From positions 1,116,001-1,180,000 of the forward strand of contig NZ_CP014546.1 in assembly GCF_001579805.1 (NCBI RefSeq): a stretch of 64,000 nt of DNA, read 5' to 3'. Source of the DNA: Pseudomonas azotoformans. Lineage in GTDB: Bacteria > Pseudomonadota > Gammaproteobacteria > Pseudomonadales > Pseudomonadaceae. The notes under the pieces were generated by a model. That model made no database searches, was not told the DNA's origin, and worked only from the letters and a program-made list of their open reading frames with translations. This document shows positions 37,206-46,588 of this stretch, in pieces (position 1 is the first letter of the stretch; every line of letters begins with the position of its first letter). Position numbers and translations under genes: made by a program.

Positions 37206-38192
37206 ATGGCCAAACGCACATCCTCCCGTCAATTTGTTACAGTTTTTGTGTCACTAATACTTTCTTTTGGTGTCAAAGCCGCCGATTTAACCATCGGCTA
37301 CCAAACCGGCATTGACCCCAGCAAAGTCCCACAGGCCGACGGCCTCTATGAGAAGGCCATCGGGGAAAAAATCGCCTGGCGCCGGTTCAACAGTGGGCCG
37401 GAAGTCGTCACCGCCATTGCCTCCGGCGATGTACAGATCGGCAACCTCGGTTCCAGCCCCCTTGCGGCGGCGGCTTCACGGAATCTACCCATCGTCGCGT
37501 TCATCGTATCGGCCCAGATCAATACTTCTGAAGCATTGGTGGTGCGTAACGGCAGCCACATTGACGCACCCCAGGATTTGATCGGCAAAACCATCGCCAC
37601 GCCATTCGTCTCAACCTCTCATTACAGCCTGCTCGGCGCGCTGAAGCACTGGGGACTGGACACCAAGCAGGTCAAGGTGGTGAACCTGCAGCCAGCCGAA
37701 ATTGCCGCCGCGTGGAAACGCGGCGATATCGACGGTGCCTTCGTGTGGTCGCCAGCTTTGGGAGAAATCCGCAAGACCGGCAAGACCCTGACAGACGCGG
37801 CCCAGGTGGGTCAGTGGGGTGCGCCAACGTTTGAGGTGTGGGTAGCGCGTAAAGATTTCGCGGAAAAACATCCTGACGTAGTGGCCAAGTTTGCCAAGGT
37901 CACCCTGGATTCGTTTGCCGGGTATGCGGCCCATAAAGACGGTTGGACGGTGGATTCCGAGCCGGTGCAAAAAATCGCGAAACTGACAGGCTCGAATGCT
38001 GCCGACATTCCGGAGCTGTTGGCCGGCACCACCTTCCCCGATGCCCAGGCACAGCAAACTGACGCGCTGCTTAAAGGCGGTACGGCAAAGGCGATTGGGG
38101 AGACGGCGAAGTTCTTGAAGGAACAGGGGAAGGTTGAAGCGGTGTTGCCTGACTATTCGGCCTTTGTGACCGATAAATTCATCAAACCCTGA
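37206..38192 (+). CDS. TauA-like periplasmic binding protein (orphan)
   Basis: A 328-aa exported binding protein (signal peptide to about residue 25) of the taurine/sulfonate type: DLTIGYQTGIDPSKVPQADG, then FNSGPEVVTAIASGDVQIGNLGSSP. Taurine is the most likely ligand. No tauB, tauC or tauD follows; the gene ends at a hairpin and then argA on the other strand. It would have to use SsuBC or a distant permease. RBS-like bases before ATG 37206 are weak. Confidence 0.82.
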   Translation: MAKRTSSRQFVTVFVSLILSFGVKAADLTIGYQTGIDPSKVPQADGLYEKAIGEKIAWRRFNSGPEVVTAIASGDVQIGNLGSSPLAAAASRNLPIVAFIVSAQINTSEALVVRNGSHIDAPQDLIGKTIATPFVSTSHYSLLGALKHWGLDTKQVKVVNLQPAEIAAAWKRGDIDGAFVWSPALGEIRKTGKTLTDAAQVGQWGAPTFEVWVARKDFAEKHPDVVAKFAKVTLDSFAGYAAHKDGWTVDSEPVQKIAKLTGSNAADIPELLAGTTFPDAQAQQTDALLKGGTAKAIGETAKFLKEQGKVEAVLPDYSAFVTDKFIKP

Positions 38193-38196
38193 CATC

Positions 38197-38221
38197 TGTA
38201 GGCGCCAGGATGGCGCCTACA
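38197..38221. repeat. REP-like hairpin / bidirectional terminator
   Basis: A perfect 11-bp stem (TGTAGGCGCCA/TGGCGCCTACA) with a 3-base loop lies between convergent genes (TauA-like ends 38192, argA ends 38232). There is no T-run. The TGTAGG...CCTACA form resembles the hairpin at 29637. Confidence 0.7.
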
Positions 38222-38231
38222 GAATGGAGTG

Positions 38232-39533
38232 TTACAGGGCCTTCTCAAAAATCTTCGAATTACGCTGATAGTTGTACAGCGACGCCCGCGCCGACGGCAG
38301 ACGATCCACGCTGCTCGGCACAAACCCCCGCTCACGGAACCAGTGGGCGGTGCGGGTGGTGAGCACAAACAAGGTCTTCAACCCCTGCGCACGGGCACGG
38401 GCCTGGATGCGCTCCAACAGCACATCGCCACGTGCGCCATGACGGTATTCCGGGTTCACCGCCAGGCACGCCAGCTCACCGGCGTCCGAATCCGCGATCT
38501 GGTACAGCGCCGCACAAGCGATGATCATGCCTTCGCGCTCCACCACGCTGAACTGCTCGATCTCACGCTCCAGCACTTCCCGCGAACGGCGCACCAGGAT
38601 GCCCTGCTCTTCCAACGGGCTGATCAGGTCGAGCAACCCACCCACGTCTTCAATCGCGGCTTCGCGCACCTGCTCGAATTGTTCCTGGGCCACCAGCGTA
38701 CCGCCGCCGTCGCGGGTGAACAGTTCGGTGAGCAGGGCACCGTCTTCGGCGTAGCTGACAATATGACTGCGCCCTACCCCACCCCGGCACGCTTCGGCGG
38801 CCGCATCGAGCAGTTCAGCCTGATAGTTGCTGCTGCCCAGGCGTTGCAAGTGAGCCGGCACTTGTTGTGGGCGCAGCTCGCGGACCAGGCGACCGTTCTC
38901 ATCGATCAGGCCCATGTCTGCGCCAAACAGCAACAGCTTGTCGGCACCCAGGTCGATGGCCGCGCGGGTAGCGACGTCTTCGCAGGCCAGGTTGAAGATT
39001 TCACCGGTCGGCGAGTAGCCCAACGGCGACAGCAGCACGATAGAGCGTTCGTCCAACAGACGGTTGATGCCCTTGCGATCGACGCGGCGCACTTCGCCGG
39101 TGTGATGGTAGTCCACGCCGTCCAATACGCCGATGGGGCGTGCGGTCACGAAATTACCGCTGGTTACCCGCAGGCGCGAGCCCTGCATCGGCGACGAGGC
39201 CATGTCCATCGACAGGCGCGCTTCAATGGCGATGCGCAGGTGGCCGACCGCGTCGATCACACACTCCAGCGTCGCCGCATCAGTGATGCGCATGCCTTCG
39301 TGATAAGTCGGGATCAGGCCACGTGCTTCAAGGCGCACTTCAATCTGTGGCCGCGAACCGTGGACCAGCACCAAGCGCACTCCCAGGCTGTGCAGCAGCA
39401 CCAAGTCGTGGACGATATTGCCGAAGTTGGGATGCTCTACACCGTCGCCAGGCAGCATGACCACAAAGGTGCAGTCGCGGTGGGCGTTGATGTAAGGGGA
39501 CGCGTGACGAAGCCAATTAACATAGTCGGGCAT
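38232..39533 (-). CDS. argA: Amino-acid N-acetyltransferase (N-acetylglutamate synthase)
   Basis: A 433-aa enzyme that acetylates glutamate, the first step of arginine synthesis. The amino-acid-kinase-like domain (about 1-290; LVLVHGSRPQIEVRL) is followed by the GNAT acetyltransferase domain (about 295-433; ACLAVNPEYRHGARGDVLLERIQ). Feedback regulation by arginine goes through the kinase-like part. Divergence or sharing with argE is not seen; both lie on the minus strand 136 bp apart. Confidence 0.95.
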   Translation of the reverse strand: MPDYVNWLRHASPYINAHRDCTFVVMLPGDGVEHPNFGNIVHDLVLLHSLGVRLVLVHGSRPQIEVRLEARGLIPTYHEGMRITDAATLECVIDAVGHLRIAIEARLSMDMASSPMQGSRLRVTSGNFVTARPIGVLDGVDYHHTGEVRRVDRKGINRLLDERSIVLLSPLGYSPTGEIFNLACEDVATRAAIDLGADKLLLFGADMGLIDENGRLVRELRPQQVPAHLQRLGSSNYQAELLDAAAEACRGGVGRSHIVSYAEDGALLTELFTRDGGGTLVAQEQFEQVREAAIEDVGGLLDLISPLEEQGILVRRSREVLEREIEQFSVVEREGMIIACAALYQIADSDAGELACLAVNPEYRHGARGDVLLERIQARARAQGLKTLFVLTTRTAHWFRERGFVPSSVDRLPSARASLYNYQRNSKIFEKAL

Positions 39534-39669
39534 AAAACCTGGGCCTGTAATAAAAAGCAGCCGAAAAAGGATGAATCGTGAAAGCGCACAGCGGGCTGAT
39601 GGTTATCGTCGGAACAGGCTTGGCGACACGCTCACTCTCCTTTCTATGTACGAACAGGTTGGGGTTAAT

Positions 39670-40818
39670 TTATGCAGGTTTCAGGCAGTAATGTTCGATC
39701 AGTTCCCGCAATAGACGCACTGTAGGCGTCAAGCGTGACATTTCGAGGTACTCGCCCGGTTGGTGGGCGCAGGCGATATCGCCAGGGCCGAGCACCAGGG
39801 TTTCACACCCAAGGCGCTGAAGATAAGGCGCTTCGGTGCCGAACGCTACTGCTTCGGCACGATGGCCGGTCAATCGTTCCGCCACCCGCACCAGTTCGGC
39901 ATCTTCGGGCTGCTCGAAAGGTGGCACCTCGGGGAACAGCGGCGCGTAATCGATCTTGACCTGATGGCGCTCGGCCAAGGGCACGAGCTTCTGCCGGATA
40001 GCGTCGCGCAGTACTTGCGGGTCCATGCCCGGCAGCGGCCGCAGGTCGAACTCCAGGGAACACTGGCCGCAGATGCGGTTGGGGTTGTCGCCACCGTGGA
40101 TGCAGCCGAAGTTCAGGGTCGGCTGCGGCACACTGAATTGCGGGTTGCGGTACTCGCGCTGCCAGGCCAGCCGCAGGCCGCGCAGTTCGCCAATGGCGTC
40201 GTGCATGGCCTCAAGGGCGCTGTGGCCCAGGCTGGGATCCGACGAATGGCCGCTTTGGCCGAGGATGTCGATGCGCTCCATCATTACGCCTTTGTGCAGG
40301 CGGATCGGCTTGAGCCCGGTCGGCTCGCCAATCACCGCTGCGCGGCCCAGCGGGCGCCCCGCCTCGGCCAATGCGCGGGCGCCGGACATGGAGCTTTCTT
40401 CATCGCAGGTGGCGAGGATCAACAGCGGCTGCTTGAACGGCTGGTCCAGCAACGGCAGCACCGCCTCGATGGCCAGGGCGAAAAAGCCCTTCATGTCGCA
40501 ACTGCCCAGTCCTACCCAACGACCGTCGACTTCCGTCAGCTTGAGCGGATCGGTCTTCCACAGCGCGGCGTCATAGGGAACGGTATCGCTATGGCCTGCC
40601 AGCACCAGCCCGCCGGGGCCACTGCCGTAACTGGCCAGGAGGTTGAACTTGCCGGGGCTGACTTGTTGGATGTCGATGGCAAAACCCAGGTCGCCCAGCC
40701 AACTGGCGAGCAAGTCGATCACCGGGCGGTTGGTCTGGTCGAGAGAGGCTTGGGTGCAACTGACCGACGGCGCGGCAATCAGCGCGGCGAACTGCTCTTT
40801 CATGGACGGTAATGGCAT
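39670..40818 (-). CDS. argE: Acetylornithine deacetylase
   Basis: A 382-aa zinc M20-family hydrolase that releases ornithine from N-acetylornithine. The metal-site motifs LAGHSDTVPYD, GSCDMKGFFALA and ATCDEESSMSGA are all present, with GQSGHSSDPSLGHSALE of the dimerisation domain. I set the start at ATG 40818 (MPLPSMKEQF) with GAGAGG upstream. Pseudomonads also have a recycling ArgJ route, so this gene may be accessory. Confidence 0.93.
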   Translation of the reverse strand: MPLPSMKEQFAALIAAPSVSCTQASLDQTNRPVIDLLASWLGDLGFAIDIQQVSPGKFNLLASYGSGPGGLVLAGHSDTVPYDAALWKTDPLKLTEVDGRWVGLGSCDMKGFFALAIEAVLPLLDQPFKQPLLILATCDEESSMSGARALAEAGRPLGRAAVIGEPTGLKPIRLHKGVMMERIDILGQSGHSSDPSLGHSALEAMHDAIGELRGLRLAWQREYRNPQFSVPQPTLNFGCIHGGDNPNRICGQCSLEFDLRPLPGMDPQVLRDAIRQKLVPLAERHQVKIDYAPLFPEVPPFEQPEDAELVRVAERLTGHRAEAVAFGTEAPYLQRLGCETLVLGPGDIACAHQPGEYLEMSRLTPTVRLLRELIEHYCLKPA

Positions 40819-40976
40819 GCGCGGCCTCTCGACTTCCCGGATGAGCCCCACTATAGAGCCATCTGCACGACACAATAAACCGTTGCGGCACGTTGCCGGG
40901 CTCAGTCCTGTACACTGCACGACCTTGGCAGCCACTCTTTTCCCCGGCTGCGCTCCCGATCCTGGATGTACCGGCC

Positions 40977-42344
40977 ATGCAAAAAGAAACTGAAATCAAG
41001 CTTCGCGTCAGCCGCGAGACCCTCGCCGCGCTGCGTGAGCACCCGCTGCTGAAAAAACGCAACAAAAGTGGCTGGGAACGCCGTGAGTTGATGAACCAGT
41101 ATTTCGACACCCCCGAGCGCGACCTGGCCCAGGCCAAAGTCGCCCTGCGCCTGCGCAAGGACGGTGACGACATCATCCAGACCCTCAAGACCCGTGGCCA
41201 AAGCGTCGCCGGCTTGTCGGAACGCAACGAGTACAACTGGGAACTGCCTAAAGCCAAGCTCGACGTGAAGAAACTCGACGGCGAATGCTGGCCCGAGCAA
41301 CTGGCCGAGCTGGACAAAAAGACCCTCAAGCCGATCTTCACCACCGACTTCGTGCGTGAACGCGCCGAAATCGCCTGGGGCCGTGGCAAGGCCAAGGTGG
41401 TCATCGAAGCCGCCCTGGACCTGGGCCACGTGGTGGTCGGCAAGCAAAAAGAAGAAATCTGCGAGCTGGAACTGGAACTGCGCGAAGGCGAACCGGCTGC
41501 ACTGCTGGAGTTGGCCGCCGAACTGGCCGCCACCCTGGCCCTGATGCCGTGCGATATCAGCAAGGCCGAGCGCGGCTACCGCCTGTACGACGCCAGCAGC
41601 TATTCCCTGAGCCTGCCGGCGCCGCAGATCCACGCTGAAATGCCGCTGGACGACGCCTTCGCCGCCATCATGTGGCACCTGCTGGGCAGCAGCCAGCGCC
41701 TGGCTGAGCAATACCGTTTCAATGGCCACTGGCGCCTGTTGCAAGACTGGGTCGACAACCTTGGCGAACTGCGCGCCCTGATCGGCAGCCTCGGCCAAGC
41801 CGCGCCACGCCAATCCACCAGCGAACTGCGCAGCGCACTGGATGCCCTGTTGGAAGACTGGCGCCCACTGGTACAAGCCGGTGACGACGACGAAGACATT
41901 CGCAAAGCCGCACCGGAACAATTCGCCGAAGAACTGGAAGACGTGCGCTGGGGCCTGTTCTCACTGAACGCTTCACGCTGGCTGCTGGCCCGGACCTGGA
42001 CCGCCGACCGCAACGTACGTGGCAACCGCCAAGGCGCTGCGCAAATCACCAACTGGCTGCCACGCCTGCTGGCCGACGACGCCGTCGCCCTGCAACTGCC
42101 GCGTTACCAGCAACAGCCGGAAGACCTGGCCGAGCAGCTGCCGCGCATCGAACGCATCCAAGCCTGGTTGCACCATGCACGTCAGGTGGTCGACATCCCG
42201 GAGCTGGACCGTCTGTACGGCGAGCTGAACAAGTTGGCACAACTGGCCAACCAGCCGATCACCGATGAGTCGCTGGATGCACGGATGCATCAAGCGATTG
42301 CGGTGTATCAGAACCGTGCGTGGAAGACGCTGCTGCGTCTGTAA
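40977..42344 (+). CDS. CYTH and CHAD domain protein (inorganic triphosphatase-like)
   Basis: A 455-aa protein with an N-terminal CYTH domain (MQKETEIKLRV gives the ExExK signature; about 1-205), which hydrolyses triphosphates such as PPPi in the E. coli homologue YgiF. A C-terminal CHAD domain (about 220-450) is rich in helices and charged residues, suited to polyphosphate binding. The start is the ATG at 40977 immediately before ExExK. It is divergent from argE. Confidence 0.9.
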   Translation: MQKETEIKLRVSRETLAALREHPLLKKRNKSGWERRELMNQYFDTPERDLAQAKVALRLRKDGDDIIQTLKTRGQSVAGLSERNEYNWELPKAKLDVKKLDGECWPEQLAELDKKTLKPIFTTDFVRERAEIAWGRGKAKVVIEAALDLGHVVVGKQKEEICELELELREGEPAALLELAAELAATLALMPCDISKAERGYRLYDASSYSLSLPAPQIHAEMPLDDAFAAIMWHLLGSSQRLAEQYRFNGHWRLLQDWVDNLGELRALIGSLGQAAPRQSTSELRSALDALLEDWRPLVQAGDDDEDIRKAAPEQFAEELEDVRWGLFSLNASRWLLARTWTADRNVRGNRQGAAQITNWLPRLLADDAVALQLPRYQQQPEDLAEQLPRIERIQAWLHHARQVVDIPELDRLYGELNKLAQLANQPITDESLDARMHQAIAVYQNRAWKTLLRL

Positions 42345-42363
42345 AATCGCTGTCTCCAGCCTG

Positions 42364-42834
42364 TCAGCGCAATACTGGCAGGCTGGTGGTGGACTTGATC
42401 TCCGACAACGCCACAATCGAATTGACCTCCTGAATCCCCGGCACCATCGACAACTTCTCGAAGAAAAACCGCTCATACGCCTCGATGTCCGAGGTGACGA
42501 TGCGCAGCAGAAAATCCACCGCCCCCATCAACACATAACACTCCAGCACTTCCGGAAACCCGCGAATCGCGTCGGTGAACTCGGTGAAGTTGGAGCGGCC
42601 GTGGGCGTTGAGTTTGACCTCGGCGAAAATCTGCGTGTTGAGGCCGATCTTCTTGCGGTCCAGCAACGTCACCTGACCGCGAATCACCCCCTCTTCCTTA
42701 AGCCGTTGAATACGCCGCCAGCACGGTGACTGGGATAAGCCGACCTGCTCGGCGATCTGCGCACTCGACAGCGAGGCGTCCTCTTGCAGCAGGGCCAGGA
42801 TACGGCGGTCGTAGACGTCCAACTCGCTGTGCAT
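42364..42834 (-). CDS. Lrp/AsnC family regulator
   Basis: A 156-aa regulator with an N-terminal helix-turn-helix (LSSAQIAEQVGLSQSPCWRRIQRLKEEGVI; about 20-50) and the C-terminal RAM effector domain (about 65-150). It shares a divergent promoter with the small gene at 42962 and an 18-bp palindrome that looks like its binding site, so it may control both itself and that gene. Confidence 0.92.
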   Translation of the reverse strand: MHSELDVYDRRILALLQEDASLSSAQIAEQVGLSQSPCWRRIQRLKEEGVIRGQVTLLDRKKIGLNTQIFAEVKLNAHGRSNFTEFTDAIRGFPEVLECYVLMGAVDFLLRIVTSDIEAYERFFFEKLSMVPGIQEVNSIVALSEIKSTTSLPVLR

Positions 42835-42859
42835 ATAAATACCTTCTATAACGCTTATC

Positions 42860-42877
42860 TTGAATTGATTAATTCAA
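42860..42877. promoter_or_regulatory. Lrp-like operator in the divergent promoter
   Basis: TTGAATTGATTAATTCAA is a perfect 18-bp palindrome (7-bp arms, GATT centre) 26 bp upstream of the Lrp-type gene and 85 bp from the divergent small gene. The AT-rich core fits Lrp/AsnC sites; it may be autoregulatory. Confidence 0.65.
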
Positions 42878-42961
42878 TTAACCTTCAAACAGGCCCATCT
42901 TAGATAAGAAATCTCCCTTGTCGAATGTAAAAATTTCCCCAGTCGAATCTGGAGCTTTCCC

Positions 42962-43300
42962 ATGCACGCCGTCGAAACCACTCACACTGTTACCCGCGTC
43001 GATGCGTGGGCCGTCAGCAACGCCCATTGCCAGGCGCATTACCGGATAGTCACTGAGGCGGAGCCGGACGTGCTGTGCAGGGTCCTTAACTATTTCGCGC
43101 TGCAATTCCTCACGCCGCGACAGGTCACGGTGAATCGGAAAGATGACGTGCTGAACATCGACATCGTGATGGATGGCCTGAGCTGGCACCGCGCCCAAGT
43201 GGTCGGTGAAAAGATTCGAAACCTGATCAGCGTGTGCACGCTGGATATGTGGTCGGCTGACTCCATGGGGCCTCAAGCGGTGGTGGCGGTCGCCCAGTAA
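42962..43300 (+). CDS. Small uncharacterised protein divergent from the Lrp regulator
   Basis: A 112-aa cytoplasmic protein I cannot name. It has no signal peptide or membrane segment. A pattern of beta and helix segments (AHYRIVTEAEPDVLCRVLNYFALQFLTPRQVTV...DVLNIDIVMDGLS) resembles an ACT-like ligand-binding fold of the kind in acetolactate synthase small subunits. GGAGCTTTCCC precedes the ATG. Position opposite an Lrp-family gene suggests it takes part in amino-acid sensing or use, but this is inference. Confidence 0.65.
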   Translation: MHAVETTHTVTRVDAWAVSNAHCQAHYRIVTEAEPDVLCRVLNYFALQFLTPRQVTVNRKDDVLNIDIVMDGLSWHRAQVVGEKIRNLISVCTLDMWSADSMGPQAVVAVAQ

Positions 43301-43384
43301 AAGCCTGCAATACACGCTGGGAGGCAGATACTCATCGGCTGGCTAGCCTGGGATTTACACCCACTGCCCCCCAGGAAAACCTTC

Positions 43385-45064
43385 ATGCCGGTTGATCAAC
43401 GATTGGAACTGCATCAGCTGTTGCCGGCTTTGGTCGAAGGGCGGCTGATCACGCCTGAACTCGCCCAACGCTTGTCGGCATTGCCGGCCAGCAACACTCA
43501 GCACCCCTTGGAGAGCATCGCAGCCCAAGGCCCGTGCCTGGAAACCCTGACCGAATGGCTCGCCCAACAGGCCGGGCAACCCTATCTGCGCATCGACCCG
43601 TTAAAGATCGACGTGGCGACGGTGGTGCCGCTGATGTCCCACGCATTCGCCCAGCGTCACGCCATCCTCGCGGTGGCGGTGGATGCGCAAACCGTCACGG
43701 TCGCCAGCGCCCAGCCCCATGTCAGCAGCTGGGAAGCCGGGCTCTCGCAGGTGCTCAAGCGTTCGATCACGCGCGTGGTCGCCAATCCCCAGGATATTAC
43801 GCGCTGCATCGGTGAGTTCTACCGGCTGGCGAAGTCCGTCAGCGGCGCCGATCAGAAGGTCGCGGCGCCTGGCAATGTCGACCTGCTCAACCTGGGCGCC
43901 AGCGACCAGGAGCCGGATGCCAACGACGCGCACATCGTCAATATCGTCGATTGGCTACTGCAATACGCGTTCGCCCAGCGCGCCAGCGATATCCATATCG
44001 AGCCCTGCCGTGAACAGGGGCGTGTGCGCTTTCGCATCGACGGGCTGCTGCACGACGTCTATCAGTTCCCGGCCCAGGTAACGATGGCGGTGGTCAGCCG
44101 CCTGAAAAGCCTGGGTCGCATGAACGTGGCAGAAAAACGCAGGCCCCAGGACGGCCGGGTCAAGACCAAAAGCCCGGCGGGCGCGGAAGTTGAACTGCGC
44201 CTTTCCACCTTGCCCACGGCGTTTGGCGAGAAGCTGGTGATGCGGATTTTCGACCCGCAGGTGCTGCTCAAGGGCTTTGACCAGCTGGGTTTATCGGCGG
44301 ATGACCAGCAACGCTGGCAATCCATGACGCGCCAGACCCACGGCATCATCCTGGTGACCGGCCCGACCGGTTCAGGCAAGACCAGCACGCTCTACACCAC
44401 GCTCAGGCAACTGGCGACCCGGGAGGTCAACCTGTGCACCGTGGAGGATCCCGTCGAGATGGTCGAACCGGCGTTCAACCAGATGCAGGTGCAGCACAAC
44501 ATCGACCTGACCTTCGCCAGCGGCATCCGCGCCCTGCTGCGCCAGGATCCGGACATCATCATGATTGGCGAGATCCGCGACCAGGAGACCGCCGAGATGG
44601 CGATCCAGGCCGCACTGACCGGGCATCTGGTGCTGTCGACCTTGCATACCAACGACGCGCCCAGCGCCATCAGCCGCTTGCAGGAACTGGGCATTGCTCA
44701 CTATTTGATCAAGGCCACACTGTTGGGGGTGATGGCACAGCGGTTGGTGCGGGTTTTGTGTCCTCACTGCAAGCGGACGCTGGGTGGGGTCAATGAGGCG
44801 GTCGGATGCGTGGAATGTCGACACAGCGGTTATCGGGGCCGAGCCGGTGTGTACGAAATCATGGTGCTCAACGAAGCGCTCAAGACGCTGATCACGCCCG
44901 GCGCCGATGTGCAGGCGCTGCGCCAGGCGGCGATTGCCCAAGGCATGTGCAGCCTGCGCATGGCCGGCCTGCAAAAGGTCGAGGCGGGGCAGACCACGAT
45001 GGCGGAAGTATTACGAGTAACGCCTGGGGATTCGGTAACAAATCCTTTGTTTGATCAGCAGTGA
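43385..45064 (+). CDS. Type II secretion / type IV pilus-type ATPase (GspE/PulE family), orphan
   Basis: A 559-aa secretion ATPase with an MshEN/N-domain (about 1-150), then the core: GPTGSGKTSTL Walker A (about 325), VEDPVEM Asp box, LRQDPDIIMIGEIRDQETAE Walker B, and STLHTNDAP His box. The zinc-binding region is CPHC...CVEC with only 12 residues between, shorter than in typical GspE. No other secretion or pilus gene is nearby, so it is an orphan whose partner machine is elsewhere. Confidence 0.9.
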   Translation: MPVDQRLELHQLLPALVEGRLITPELAQRLSALPASNTQHPLESIAAQGPCLETLTEWLAQQAGQPYLRIDPLKIDVATVVPLMSHAFAQRHAILAVAVDAQTVTVASAQPHVSSWEAGLSQVLKRSITRVVANPQDITRCIGEFYRLAKSVSGADQKVAAPGNVDLLNLGASDQEPDANDAHIVNIVDWLLQYAFAQRASDIHIEPCREQGRVRFRIDGLLHDVYQFPAQVTMAVVSRLKSLGRMNVAEKRRPQDGRVKTKSPAGAEVELRLSTLPTAFGEKLVMRIFDPQVLLKGFDQLGLSADDQQRWQSMTRQTHGIILVTGPTGSGKTSTLYTTLRQLATREVNLCTVEDPVEMVEPAFNQMQVQHNIDLTFASGIRALLRQDPDIIMIGEIRDQETAEMAIQAALTGHLVLSTLHTNDAPSAISRLQELGIAHYLIKATLLGVMAQRLVRVLCPHCKRTLGGVNEAVGCVECRHSGYRGRAGVYEIMVLNEALKTLITPGADVQALRQAAIAQGMCSLRMAGLQKVEAGQTTMAEVLRVTPGDSVTNPLFDQQ

Positions 45065-45141
45065 AACCGTTCTTATCGGTGACAACACCGTTACAATCGG
45101 CCCAACGTCGTTTCACTGACACATTCAGATAGGGAATCGCT

Positions 45142-46062
45142 ATGCAGATCGGAACCGTACTGCTTCTTTTCGTGGGCTTGGCCATCGCCATCCTGTTCAT
45201 GGGCTTCAAGGTCGTCCCCCAGGGTTACCAGTGGACAGTCGAGCGTTTCGGCCGCTACACCAACACCCTCAAGCCTGGCCTGAACATCATCATCCCGGTC
45301 ATGGACCGCATCGGTCGCAAGATCAACGTGATGGAAAGCGTGCTGGATATCCCGCCCCAGGAAGTCATCACCGCCGACAACGCCACCGTGCAGATCGACG
45401 CCGTGTGCTTCTTCCAGGTGGTCAACACCGCCCAGGCCGCGTACGAGGTAAACAACCTCGAACACGCCATCCGCAACCTGCTGCAAACCAACATCCGTAC
45501 CGTGCTCGGTTCCATGGAGCTGGATGCCATGCTCAGCCAGCGTGACGGCATCAACGAGAAACTGCTGAAAACCGTGGACGAAGCCACCGCGCCATGGGGC
45601 ATCAAGATCACCCGTATCGAGATCAAGGACATCAGCCCACCTGCCGACCTGATGGCCGCCATGTCGGGCCAGATGAAAGCCGAACGGATCAAGCGTGCGC
45701 AAATCCTTGAAGCTGAAGGCTTGCGCGCCTCCGCGATCCTGACCGCCGAAGGCAAGAAGCAGGCGCAGATCCTTGAGGCAGAAGGTAGCCGACAGGCTGC
45801 ATTCCTTGAGTCCGAAGCCCGTGAGCGTCAGGCCGAAGCAGAAGCCCGCGCGACCCAGGTGGTGTCGGAAGCGATTGCGTCGGGCAACGTGCAGGCGGTC
45901 AATTACTTCGTCGCGCAGAAATACATCGATGCGCTGGGCAAGCTGGCATCGGCCAACAACAGCAAGGTCATCCTGATGCCGCTGGAAGCCAGCCAGGTGA
46001 TCGGTGCGGTTGGTGGTATCGGCGAGATCGTCAAGGCAACGTTCGACAACAAGAAAGGCTGA
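45142..46062 (+). CDS. SPFH/stomatin-like membrane protein (QmcA type)
   Basis: A 306-aa protein with one N-terminal membrane segment (about 5-24), the SPFH/Band 7 domain ([25 protein letters not shown]), and a long coiled-coil of EAEG repeats (about 185-240), like E. coli QmcA. Stomatins organise membrane microdomains and interact with NfeD-type partners; the next gene, 10 bp on, is such a partner. Confidence 0.92.
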   Translation: MQIGTVLLLFVGLAIAILFMGFKVVPQGYQWTVERFGRYTNTLKPGLNIIIPVMDRIGRKINVMESVLDIPPQEVITADNATVQIDAVCFFQVVNTAQAAYEVNNLEHAIRNLLQTNIRTVLGSMELDAMLSQRDGINEKLLKTVDEATAPWGIKITRIEIKDISPPADLMAAMSGQMKAERIKRAQILEAEGLRASAILTAEGKKQAQILEAEGSRQAAFLESEARERQAEAEARATQVVSEAIASGNVQAVNYFVAQKYIDALGKLASANNSKVILMPLEASQVIGAVGGIGEIVKATFDNKKG

Positions 46063-46072
46063 GGCCAGCGCC

Positions 46073-46519
46073 ATGTGGGATTTCCTGCAGCATCTGTCGT
46101 TTTGGGATTGGCTGGCGCTGGGTACGGTGTTGTTGATCCTTGAGGTATTCGGCGCCGGTGGTTACCTGCTGTGGATGGGCATCGCGGCGGCGGCCGTGGG
46201 GGTGATCAAGTTTTTGGTGCCACCCTTGGGGCTAGAGTGGCAACTGCTACTGTTTGCCGTGCTGTCGATCGTCACAGCCGTGTATTGGTGGAAGCGCCAG
46301 CGCAGCAGTGCCAAGGTCAGCGACCAGCCGGGGCTGAACGAGCGCGGCTCGGAGCTGATCGGCCGCACCTTCGTGGTGCATCAGGCGATTGTGGACGGCC
46401 GGGGCAAGGTAAAGGTGGGTGACGGCGTGTGGATGGTCACTGGCCCGGACAGCCCCGTAGGCGCTCAAGTCCGGGTAGTTGGCCAGGAAGGTGTGGTGTT
46501 AAGGGTTGAAACTGTTTAG
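46073..46519 (+). CDS. NfeD-like membrane protein
   Basis: A 148-aa protein with two or three membrane segments in the first 75 residues and a C-terminal OB-fold domain (GRTFVVHQAIVDGRGKVKVGDGVWMV...). It is the short form of NfeD, lacking the N-terminal serine protease domain. It lies 10 bp behind its stomatin, the arrangement typical of this pair (YbbK-type). Start ATG 46073. Confidence 0.9.
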   Translation: MWDFLQHLSFWDWLALGTVLLILEVFGAGGYLLWMGIAAAAVGVIKFLVPPLGLEWQLLLFAVLSIVTAVYWWKRQRSSAKVSDQPGLNERGSELIGRTFVVHQAIVDGRGKVKVGDGVWMVTGPDSPVGAQVRVVGQEGVVLRVETV

Positions 46520-46588
46520 TCAGTGATGGAACTCGGTTGGACTAACTACAATCATAAAGTACAGATAACCCACCCGGAGTCACCCATC

